From assembly GCA_023954855.1 (NCBI GenBank), contig JAGSGY010000043.1:1-44591 (forward strand): a DNA stretch of 44,591 nt, in the 5' to 3' direction. Under the pieces are notes generated by a model. That model was not told where the DNA came from and searched no databases. It saw nothing but the letters and a program-made list of their open reading frames with translations. Position numbers and translations under genes: made by a program. This DNA is from Pseudomonadota bacterium (lineage in GTDB: Bacteria; Myxococcota_A; UBA796; GCA-2862545). Of this stretch, positions 33,581 through 40,764 are shown one piece after another. The first letter of the stretch is position 1. Each line of letters begins with the position of its first letter.

Positions 33581-34171
33581 CTAGTCCGCCTTTCCGTTCG
33601 CCTCTTCGAGACGCGGAAGCTCGTCGACGATGCGCACCGTGAGCGTCGTCTCTTCGCCGCGGCGCGTCAGGTCGAAGACCAGCTCGTCCGAAGAGCGGGC
33701 GGCTGCGTAGGCCTTCATCGCCCCGTGCATGCTGGTGGCGCTGATGCCGTTCAGCCCATGCACGATGTCGCCATTCTTGACCCCGATGGCGTTGGGCAGG
33801 GTGTTTCGGCGAATGCCGCTCACCCGGTATCCGTCGATCTCACCGTTCATGTCGCGATGCGGAATGGCGCGTCCGGCAGACCCGCCGTTCTCGGCGAAGT
33901 TCTCGAGGGTCTCACGCTCGACGATCGCCTCCTTCTCGCTCACGACCCGCACGCCATCCATGGGCGCCGGAGGCTGCGGCTCGTAGGTGCGTCGCGATGG
34001 GCGGCGTGTTTCGATGACTTCGATGCGCTTCTTCAGCGCGGCATTCTCTTCGAGCAGCTCGGCTTGGTCGATGCCATGCTGGGCTTGCTCGGCCTCGAGC
34101 TTGGTGACGCGCTCTTCGAGAGCGCTGTCGGCACAGCCGACCAACAGGAACAACACCATCCATCGGGTCAT
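33581..34171 (-). CDS. Lipoprotein with GspC-like PDZ domain
   Basis: 196 residues from ATG 34171 (GAGGACCCC before it). Signal peptide MTRWMVLFLLVGC gives a lipobox with Cys13. A coiled coil follows (about 20-55: LEERVTKLEAEQAQ, LLEENAALKKRIEV), then a linker, and a C-terminal PDZ-like domain with GYRVSGIRRNTLPNAIGVKN, GDIVHGLNGISATSMHGAM and TRRGEETTLTVRIVD. This PDZ closely follows the pattern of type II secretion protein GspC, but no other T2SS gene is nearby. Anchored in the periplasm, it may act as a scaffold or protease-like sensor. The stop lies 4 bases beyond the convergent kinase gene stop. Confidence 0.72.
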   Translation of the reverse strand: MTRWMVLFLLVGCADSALEERVTKLEAEQAQHGIDQAELLEENAALKKRIEVIETRRPSRRTYEPQPPAPMDGVRVVSEKEAIVERETLENFAENGGSAGRAIPHRDMNGEIDGYRVSGIRRNTLPNAIGVKNGDIVHGLNGISATSMHGAMKAYAAARSSDELVFDLTRRGEETTLTVRIVDELPRLEEANGKAD

Positions 34172-34243
34172 GGGGTCCTCACGGTGACGGGAGCATCCCT
34201 GCAGCAAGCGTTGCGTGGGATGTCCGGACCCTAGCGCGAGGGG

Positions 34244-35104
34244 CTATGGCTTCGGCTTGGCAAAGACGATTTGTGGTGGATGGTGACCCCACTCGCTGAT
34301 GCAGTCGTAGGTGGTCGGCTCCCACGTCTCGTCGTCGACCTCGCGGCCGCCCCAGCCAAACTCGAAGTGAAAGCGGCTCGGCGTGAGCGCGTAGAAGCTG
34401 AACATGCGGTCGTTCGGGTGGCGACCGAGGGTCTGCATGATGCGCACGCCGCCGCGAATCGCGCGGTCGTAGGCCATGCCGACGTCGTCGAAGTGCTTCA
34501 CCTCGAGCATGAAGTGGTGCAGGCGCTTGCGCTGAGGCCCGCCAAACGCGAGCGAGTGGTGGCGCGCGTTGCTGTGGAAGAACGAGAGGTCGACCTTGTG
34601 GCCGTAGATCTCGGTACGGATGTGGTCCGAGAGCTTGAAGCCGACGACGTCCTCGTAGAACACCCGGCTCGCTTCCTTGTCGGGCGAGGTGAGCACGATG
34701 TGGCCGAGGCCCAGTTCGTTGGCGACGAAGCCGCGCTTGGCGACCTCGCTCGTGAACGGGGCATCGCTGCGAGCCATCCCGCTCACGAGCTCCGTCGGCA
34801 CTCCGCCGGGATCGGTGAGGGTGAAGCGCTTGGCGCAGTCTCTGGCCGAGGCGTCCGCTTCGGTGACCTCGTGTCCGGCCGCGCGAATGCGTGCGACAGC
34901 GGCGTCGAGCGATGCCTCATCGTCGAACTCCCAGCCGAGACAGGCCAGGTCGTCGGCCGGTCCCTCGGTGATCTGGATGCGCCAAGTGTGGTCGTCGTGT
35001 CGAAAGCGTCCGCCGCCCACGTCGTCGACGGCGAGGATGCCCGTGAGAAAGGCGGTCCAGGCCTCGGTGTCCGAGACCTCGAACTCGAGAAAGCCGAGCT
35101 GCAT
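34244..35104 (-). CDS. hsaC: 3,4-DHSA extradiol dioxygenase (HsaC type)
   Basis: 286 residues, a two-domain type I extradiol dioxygenase. Iron ligands in the C-terminal domain are visible: His135 in LGLGHIVL, a His in HHFMLEV (196/197) and Glu248 in FHFEFGWGG. Catalytic support residues are His182/183 in ARHHSLAFG and Tyr238 in FYALTPS. It opens the catechol ring A of 3,4-dihydroxy-9,10-seco-steroid at the meta position. The close match to the BphC/HsaC pattern and the adjacent hsaA gene support the steroid assignment. ATG 35104 lies 9 bases after the hsaA stop. Third gene of the amidohydrolase-hsaA-hsaC operon. Confidence 0.92.
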   Translation of the reverse strand: MQLGFLEFEVSDTEAWTAFLTGILAVDDVGGGRFRHDDHTWRIQITEGPADDLACLGWEFDDEASLDAAVARIRAAGHEVTEADASARDCAKRFTLTDPGGVPTELVSGMARSDAPFTSEVAKRGFVANELGLGHIVLTSPDKEASRVFYEDVVGFKLSDHIRTEIYGHKVDLSFFHSNARHHSLAFGGPQRKRLHHFMLEVKHFDDVGMAYDRAIRGGVRIMQTLGRHPNDRMFSFYALTPSRFHFEFGWGGREVDDETWEPTTYDCISEWGHHPPQIVFAKPKP

Positions 35105-35113
35105 CGGTGCGTC

Positions 35114-36331
35114 CTAGATGAAGAAGTCGCGGGTGCGTCCGCCGAGCTGCAAGTTGCCGTAGTTCCGGCCGCTGGCGTCGGGGCGATTCGCGTAGTGGGC
35201 ACGCGCTCCGTGCACGTCGCAGAAGAAGCGGTGCATTGGGCTGTTGGTGAACAGGGCGCGAGCTCCGCACAGCGTGAACAGCTCATCGACGACGCTCGCC
35301 ATGTGCGTCACAACCTGGGCACTGTCCCAGCGCCAGGCCACGCGCTGCTCGACGGGAATGCGCTCGCCACGTGCGGCGTAGTCCATCATCACGTCGAAGT
35401 TCCGGTGCAGCACGAGCTCAGCGGCGTCGATGGCCGATGCAGCGCGTGCGCAGGCCATCTGGGCGGTGGGGTCTTGTGCGGCGCGATTGCCGTCGGCGGC
35501 GCCGACCTTGGTCGCGGTGACCGACTTGTAGAAAGCGAGGGCGCCGCGTGCGATGCCGATGGACGTCGTCGACACCGAGCGGGTGAAGATCTGTCCGAAG
35601 GGAATGCCGTAGAGCGGAGCCTCGTTGAGTGCATTCCCGGGACTCACGCAGCGAAAGCCGTCCGACATCTTGTGGGTGCGGTGCTCGGGCACAAAGGCCT
35701 TCTCGATCACCACATCCTTGGAGCCGGTGCCCTTGAGGGCGATGGTGTGCCAGTTGTCGTCGATGACGTAGTCGGAGCGCGGCACCAGGAAGGTGCGCAT
35801 GTCCGGCGGGCCCTCGTCCACGGGAGCGAAGCCGCCCAGGAAGACCCAGTCGCAGTGGTCGCAGCCCGATGAGAAGGACCAGCGGCCGCTGATCTCGAAG
35901 CCGCCCTCGACGCGGGTGACCTTGCCAGTCGGCGCGTAGGACGAAGACACGCGGGCGCCGGGGCTCTCGGCCCAGACCTCTTGCTGGGCCTTGTCGTCGA
36001 AGAGGGCGAGCTGCCAGGCGTGGACCGCGACCACGCCGAGCACCCAAGCCGACGAGGAGCAGGCCTCGGCGATGGTCATCTGCACATCGAAGAAGGTGTT
36101 GGGATGCACCTCGAGTCCGCCGAAGCGCTTCGGCTGCAGCATGCGCCAAAAGCCCGCCCGCTCGAAGTCGGCAATGGTCTCACTTGGGAGAGACCGGACG
36201 GCCTCGGCCTCGTCGATGCGCGAGCGGAGGACCTCCTGCAGCGCGCGAGCATTGGCCAGTAGCTTTTCGCGAACATCGATGGCGCCGGCGAGTGGGTCGG
36301 CCGCGTCGGTCACGGGGAAAGGAAGGCTCAT
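35114..36331 (-). CDS. hsaA: Flavin-dependent monooxygenase oxygenase subunit (HsaA type)
   Basis: 405 residues, acyl-CoA dehydrogenase fold used by FMNH2-dependent monooxygenases. It hydroxylates 3-HSA to 3,4-DHSA. Marks: ERAGFWRMLQPKRFGGLEV, ACSSSAWVLGVVAVHAW, SGRWSFSSGCDHCDWVFLG, LKGTGSKDVVIEKAFVPEHRT and the C-terminal HRFFCDVHGARAHYANRPD. The enzyme needs reduced flavin from the reductase HsaB, whose gene is not in this window. ATG 36331 overlaps the amidohydrolase gene stop by 4 bases. Confidence 0.9.
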   Translation of the reverse strand: MSLPFPVTDAADPLAGAIDVREKLLANARALQEVLRSRIDEAEAVRSLPSETIADFERAGFWRMLQPKRFGGLEVHPNTFFDVQMTIAEACSSSAWVLGVVAVHAWQLALFDDKAQQEVWAESPGARVSSSYAPTGKVTRVEGGFEISGRWSFSSGCDHCDWVFLGGFAPVDEGPPDMRTFLVPRSDYVIDDNWHTIALKGTGSKDVVIEKAFVPEHRTHKMSDGFRCVSPGNALNEAPLYGIPFGQIFTRSVSTTSIGIARGALAFYKSVTATKVGAADGNRAAQDPTAQMACARAASAIDAAELVLHRNFDVMMDYAARGERIPVEQRVAWRWDSAQVVTHMASVVDELFTLCGARALFTNSPMHRFFCDVHGARAHYANRPDASGRNYGNLQLGGRTRDFFI

Positions 36332-37188
36332 AGCTTGAAGACCTTTGTGGCGTTGTCGCGCAGAAAGCGCGGCCAGACGTCATCCTTGAAGGGCACGTTG
36401 GGCAGCTCGGCGAAGATGCGTTCGAGCGACAGGCCCATCGGCCAGTAGCCTGCGTACATGATCTTCTTGGACCCGCGCGTGTTGGCGTAGTCGATGATGG
36501 ATTTGGGGTAGTGCTTGGGTGCGAATGCCGAGGTCATGTAGTAGAGATTTGGATACTTGAGCATCAGCTTAACGGCCAAATCTGTCCATGGCTCCGCACC
36601 GTGACGCATGATGAAGGTCAGCTCGGGGAAGAACCAGCAGACCTCGTCGATGAGCTCGACCTTCTGCGGCCCCATGGGAATGCGGGGTCCGGGCACGCCC
36701 ACGGTGCACGAGAACGGCAGGTCGAGTTCCACGCACTTGGCGTAGATCGGGTACCAGCGCTTGTCGTTGATCGGGACCTGCGGCAGCGTTCCGGATGGAA
36801 AGCCGGTCACCGACTTGATGCCGAGGGTCTCGTGCATCTCGATGATCTTTCGGACCTCGGCCATGCCGTTGTTCGGGTTGGCGTGGTAGCTGCCGAAGAA
36901 GCGGTCGGGGTAGCGCTTGAGGGCCTGCACGCTGGTCTCGTGCTGCACGCCAATCATCGCTTTGTCGATGCCGAACGCGTCCATCTTGTCGACGGTGTAC
37001 GCGACGTAGTCCTCGGTGTCCGAGATGTCGGGCACGTTCCGGAACATGTATTCGACGGGCATCTTCGAGTAGTTCTTGCTCTGCTCGTCCATGAACAGGG
37101 GCTGCATGAAGTCGTACCACTCCCGGCTGGACTGGCCGGGGATCTGCAGCATGCAGTCGATGACGCCGATGTCTTTAGGATAGGCCAC
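36328..37188 (-). CDS. Amidohydrolase-2-family protein with degenerate metal site
   Basis: 286 residues, first gene of the KstR-box operon with hsaA and hsaC. It has the amidohydrolase 2 (ACMSD-like) TIM-barrel pattern: N-terminal VIDCMLQIPGQ, KMDAFGIDKAMIGVQHET, RYPDRFFGSYHANPNNG, DLPFSCTVGVPGP, FIMRHGAEPWTDL and the final FLRDNATKVFKL. The usual H-x-H of strand 1 is replaced: VIDCML (residues 9-14) has no His. His196 in MRHGAEPW is present. The usual GSDyP near the end reads YAGYWP (246-250), losing the Asp. Most metal ligands are thus missing, so it may be a lyase or hydratase without metal, or non-catalytic. Its role in the steroid pathway is unknown. Confidence 0.8.
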   Translation of the reverse strand: MAYPKDIGVIDCMLQIPGQSSREWYDFMQPLFMDEQSKNYSKMPVEYMFRNVPDISDTEDYVAYTVDKMDAFGIDKAMIGVQHETSVQALKRYPDRFFGSYHANPNNGMAEVRKIIEMHETLGIKSVTGFPSGTLPQVPINDKRWYPIYAKCVELDLPFSCTVGVPGPRIPMGPQKVELIDEVCWFFPELTFIMRHGAEPWTDLAVKLMLKYPNLYYMTSAFAPKHYPKSIIDYANTRGSKKIMYAGYWPMGLSLERIFAELPNVPFKDDVWPRFLRDNATKVFKL

Positions 37189-37198
37189 TTTGCCTCGG

Positions 37199-37212
37199 TA
37201 GAACGTGTTCTA
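37199..37212. promoter_or_regulatory. KstR-like operator, amidohydrolase-hsaAC proximal box
   Basis: TAGAACGTGTTCTA, one central base different from the other perfect boxes, palindromic in both arms. It lies 11 bases upstream of the amidohydrolase start codon and 26 bases centre to centre from the next box. Confidence 0.82.
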
Positions 37213-37224
37213 GCGGACGAGGAT

Positions 37225-37238
37225 TAGAACATGTTCTA
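37225..37238. promoter_or_regulatory. KstR-like operator, amidohydrolase-hsaAC distal box
   Basis: TAGAACATGTTCTA, identical to the boxes at 9958 and 21302. Paired with the box at 37199 in the same way as the pair before hsaG, which suggests cooperative binding of two dimers at the two promoters that carry pairs. Confidence 0.85.
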
Positions 37239-37279
37239 CTTTGCATCGCCAGCCCTGTTTGTGAGGGGGGGTGTGACAA

Positions 37280-37336
37280 CCAATGACAGACAAAGGATAC
37301 ACGAAAAAATTGTCGTGTTAATGTTGTCGCCATTGG
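37280..37336 (+). promoter_or_regulatory. Leader hairpin over the ribosome site of the ABC gene
   Basis: CCAATG (37280-37285) pairs with CATTGG (37331-37336), and the stem continues with GACAA (37289-37293) to TTGTC (37324-37328) past one mismatch and one bulge. An inner stem ACACGA (37299-37304) to TCGTGT (37313-37318) lies within. The outer right arm contains the first two G of the TTGGAGAA ribosome site. As RNA it could hide that site; as DNA it could be an operator. Confidence 0.45.
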
Positions 37337-37343
37337 AGAACCC

Positions 37344-39458
37344 ATGCAGGTGCTTCGTGCCCACCCACTACCGCCGATGGAGTCGCTGCTGCTCACGCTC
37401 GTGGAGCGCGCGGAGCTGAGTGCGGATGCTGAGTCTGTGGCCAGGGCCATCGCGGATGCCCGGGACGAGCACTGGACCGAAGCCGTGGACGATGCGAGCG
37501 AGGCCCTCGGTCTTCGGCCCCGCTGGATCGTGGCCACGACCGCTGAGGCTGCCGGACTTTCGTCGCATGGCTTTCCCCTGGTGACGTGTGCGCCAGACCG
37601 GTTGGGCCGCCCGCGGTGGTGGATGGTCGACGGCGCTCGGCTGGGTCGAGTGCGCCTGACGCGCCTGGGCGACGGCAAGGGCGCGCAGTGGCTGGACCGG
37701 ATCACCCTTCGCAAGCGGATTGGCACCGACGAGTTTGCTTGGGCCATGGTCGAGCCGCTTCTCCCGGCCGCGCGCATGGCGGCTCGAACTGAGAACTCAC
37801 CTCACCCTCTTCGCCGGCTGGTGGGTCTGTTCCGTGCCGAGCGCCGCGAGATGATGGCGATTGGTGCCTACGCCCTCGCGCTGGGACTGCTCTCGCTCGC
37901 GACGCCACTGGCGATGCAGGTCCTTATCAACTGGCTCGCATTTGGAGCCCTGCTCCAGCCGGTCCTGGTGCTGGGCGCGGCACTGTTCATCTTCTTGGCT
38001 CTCGCGGCTGCGATGCGCACGCTCCAGCGCCTAGCGGTCGAGACGGTGCAGCGCCGGTTGTTTGTTCGGCTCTCGAGCGACCTCGCGGCCCGCCTCTCCA
38101 GGGTGGAGCTCAAGAGCCTTGATCGCACCTATGGACCCGAGCTGGTCAATCGTTTCTTCGACGTGCTGACCGTGCAGAAGGCGACGCGCACGCTCTTCCT
38201 CGATGGGCTGGCGGCACTCCTTCAGGCGCTGGTGGGCCTGGTTGTACTGGCGGTCTACCACCCGGCGCTGCTGGGCTTCGACCTGGCGTTGGTGGTCGCG
38301 ATTGCCCTGGTGTGGGGACCCGCAGGCAGGGGAGGCACGTCCACCGCCATTCTCGAGTCGAAGCGGAAGTACGAGGTCGCCGGCTGGATCGAGGAGGTGG
38401 CGCGTCATCCGCTGCTGTTCAAGCTCGGTGGCGCTGCGCTCGGTGAGGTCCGCGCAGATCGGCTGACCCGCGGCTACCTCGAGGCACGCGCCTCGCACTT
38501 CGCGGTGTTCTTGCGCCAGTACGTCGGCATGCAGGGCGTGCAAGTCATCGCCAGCACCTCGCTGCTGGTGCTCTGCGGCTGGCTCGTGCTCGAGGGAGAG
38601 CTCTCTCTAGGTCAGCTTGTGGCTGCCGAGTTCATCATGACCTCGGCTCTCGCCGGGCTCGCCAAGTTCACCGACAAGCTGGATACAACCTACGATCTAC
38701 TCGCTGCAGTCGACAAGATCGGTGCGCTGGTGGACCTGCCAGGCGAGCGCTCGACGGGCCTTCGTGGCCAAGAACTGAACGGGCCGGCGACCGTGGTGCT
38801 CGAGGACGTGGCCTTTCAGTGGCCGAGTCTCCCCGGAGGCTTCGCGGGTCTGAGTCTGGCGCTGGAGCCTGGATCGCGCACCGCCATTGTCGGGGGACCG
38901 GGGTCGGGGAAGAGCCTGCTCGCGGATCTCGTCCTCGGCGCGCGTACCCCTACAGCAGGACGGCTGGTTCGCGATGGGCTCGACGCCCGCATGATGCATC
39001 CCGAGGCGCTCTACCGCGACGTCGCACTGTTGCGCGGCACCGAGGTCTTCGCTGGGAGCATTCGCGACAACCTCTCCCTGGGCCGCCAGGACATCGACAG
39101 CGAGCGCATGCTCCGGGCCCTCGAGCGGGTCGGCCTCGGCCAGGTCATCGCGCTCTTGGCGGACGGCTTGGACACCGAGCTTGCGCCGACGGGTGCGCCG
39201 CTCTCGGAGGGCCATGTGCGCGCTCTGATGGTGGGCCGGGCCTTGGTGGCTCGTCCGCGCTTGCTCGTCGTCGACGGGTTCTTCGACGGCCTGTCTCATG
39301 AGGCCCGCAACGGCCTCCTGCGTCCGATCCTCTCGGACGACAGCCCCTTCACCCTTCTCGTTCTCACTCAGGATCGAGGGCTCGCCAGATTGGTCGGCCC
39401 CGTTCTCGAGCTTCACTCTGGAGGCCTCCGTGCACGCCCCCGTCTCTCGCCCGTCTAG
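37344..39458 (+). CDS. Type I secretion-like ABC transporter with degenerate ATPase
   Basis: 704 residues. N-terminal domain (1-150) may be a C39-like remnant (GFPLVTCAPDRLGRPRWWMVDG in part) without catalytic residues I can name. Transmembrane domain about 165-420 with several hydrophobic helices. ATPase (about 485-704): Walker A GGPGSGKS (517-524) is intact. The Q-loop glutamine is Arg564 (ALLRGTEVF). The signature LSGGQ is LSEGH (620-624). Walker B ends LLVVDG: Asp644 is present but the catalytic Glu is Gly645. The switch His is Gln676 (VLTQD). It could bind ATP but hydrolyse it poorly. It overlaps hlyD-like gene by 29 bases and is followed by a TolC-like gene, so a trans-envelope export channel is likely. 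Confidence 0.85.
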   Translation: MQVLRAHPLPPMESLLLTLVERAELSADAESVARAIADARDEHWTEAVDDASEALGLRPRWIVATTAEAAGLSSHGFPLVTCAPDRLGRPRWWMVDGARLGRVRLTRLGDGKGAQWLDRITLRKRIGTDEFAWAMVEPLLPAARMAARTENSPHPLRRLVGLFRAERREMMAIGAYALALGLLSLATPLAMQVLINWLAFGALLQPVLVLGAALFIFLALAAAMRTLQRLAVETVQRRLFVRLSSDLAARLSRVELKSLDRTYGPELVNRFFDVLTVQKATRTLFLDGLAALLQALVGLVVLAVYHPALLGFDLALVVAIALVWGPAGRGGTSTAILESKRKYEVAGWIEEVARHPLLFKLGGAALGEVRADRLTRGYLEARASHFAVFLRQYVGMQGVQVIASTSLLVLCGWLVLEGELSLGQLVAAEFIMTSALAGLAKFTDKLDTTYDLLAAVDKIGALVDLPGERSTGLRGQELNGPATVVLEDVAFQWPSLPGGFAGLSLALEPGSRTAIVGGPGSGKSLLADLVLGARTPTAGRLVRDGLDARMMHPEALYRDVALLRGTEVFAGSIRDNLSLGRQDIDSERMLRALERVGLGQVIALLADGLDTELAPTGAPLSEGHVRALMVGRALVARPRLLVVDGFFDGLSHEARNGLLRPILSDDSPFTLLVLTQDRGLARLVGPVLELHSGGLRARPRLSPV

Positions 39459-40764
39459 GACCTCGACGACTCGTCTGACGCTGGCCGGCCCGAGCGACCT
39501 TCCGGCGCAGCGACTGGTGACGCCGCCTCGGATGGTTCTCGAGGTCGCGCGCGCCATCGTCGTGGTGCTCCCGTTGGTGTCTCTGCTGCTGCTCATCGTG
39601 CCTTGGCAGCAGTCGGCGACCGGATCCGGCCGCGTCATGGCTTGGTCGCCGGACCATCGGCCGCAGGTCGTCGAGGCTCCCGTGGAGGGACGCATTGCCG
39701 AGTGGCTGGTCCGCGAAGGCGACCGCGTGATTGCGGGGCAGCCGCTGGTCCTGCTCGAGGACAACGACGCCGACTGGCTGAGTCGCTTGGAGGGCCAGCG
39801 GGATGCGGGGGTGACGGGTGTGGCCGCCTTCACCGAGCAGGTCCGGCGCTACGAGGACAAGCTCACGGCAGAGCGTGCGAGCTTGGACCTAGCCATGGCG
39901 GAGTACGTGGCCAAGATTGCCGGCCTGGTACAGAAGCAGACCGGCGAGCGCGCCGCCCGCGATACGGCCGATCTCAATGAGCAGAGGCAGCGGGCGCTGT
40001 TCGACTCGGGCATTCGCTCGGCGCGAAGCTGGGAGCTCGCCAAGCTCGAGCTGGACAAGGCGCAGGCGGCGCTGTCAGCACGCGACGAGCAGATAGCGGC
40101 GACGCAGCAGGCCAAGGCGAAGGCCCGAGCACAAGCCCAGAGCAAGATCGCGACGGTGGAGGCGGATGCAGAGGCCGCTCGGGCGAAGCTGGCTACGGCG
40201 TCGCAGAAGCAACTCGAGCTGGACGGGGACTTCGCTCGGCAGGCCCGCCAACGGGTGCTGGCGCCCGTGGATGGAGTTGTCCAGGTCCTGCACGGCGGGC
40301 CCGGGGGCGAGCAAGTGAAGCGCGCAGACCGGCTTGTCACCCTGGTTCCCGAGACGAATGACCGCGCCGTCGAGCTCTCCGTCGACGGCAACGACATGCC
40401 GCTAGTGGAAGAGGGGGCCGAGGTCCGCCTGCTCTTCGAGGGGTGGCCAGCCCTTCAGTTTGTCGGCCTACCCGGCGCGAGTGGTGGAACGTTCGAGGGC
40501 CAGGTCGCGTGGATCGACCCCGCTGCCGATGACGAGGGCAAGTTCCGGGTGGTGGTGGTGCCGCAGGGCGGCCAGCCCTGGCCAGACGCCGCGGTGCTGC
40601 GCCAGGGTGTTCGAGCCAAGGGCTTCGTGCTGCTGGGACAGGTGAAGCTCGGCTATGAGCTGTGGCGTCAGATCAACGGCTTCCCTCCGCTGCCGCGGGT
40701 CGACAAGAAGGCACCGACGCTCCCGAGTGGCAAGAAGCCGCGCGCGCCCGCGAGCCTGAAGTGA
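39430..40764 (+). CDS. HlyD-family periplasmic adaptor
   Basis: 444 residues from GTG 39430, with GGAGG at 39420-39424 inside the preceding gene. One N-terminal transmembrane helix (about 40-57, ARAIVVVLPLVSLLLLIVP), then a lipoyl-type half-motif APVEGRIAEWLVREGDRVIAGQPLVLLED, a long coiled-coil hairpin (about 120-275, rich in Ala, Glu, Lys), the second lipoyl half VLAPVDGVVQVLHGGPGG and a beta-barrel domain up to the C-terminus. It bridges the inner-membrane ABC protein and the TolC-like channel. The stop overlaps the next gene by GTGA. Confidence 0.9.
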   Translation: MHAPVSRPSRTSTTRLTLAGPSDLPAQRLVTPPRMVLEVARAIVVVLPLVSLLLLIVPWQQSATGSGRVMAWSPDHRPQVVEAPVEGRIAEWLVREGDRVIAGQPLVLLEDNDADWLSRLEGQRDAGVTGVAAFTEQVRRYEDKLTAERASLDLAMAEYVAKIAGLVQKQTGERAARDTADLNEQRQRALFDSGIRSARSWELAKLELDKAQAALSARDEQIAATQQAKAKARAQAQSKIATVEADAEAARAKLATASQKQLELDGDFARQARQRVLAPVDGVVQVLHGGPGGEQVKRADRLVTLVPETNDRAVELSVDGNDMPLVEEGAEVRLLFEGWPALQFVGLPGASGGTFEGQVAWIDPAADDEGKFRVVVVPQGGQPWPDAAVLRQGVRAKGFVLLGQVKLGYELWRQINGFPPLPRVDKKAPTLPSGKKPRAPASLK

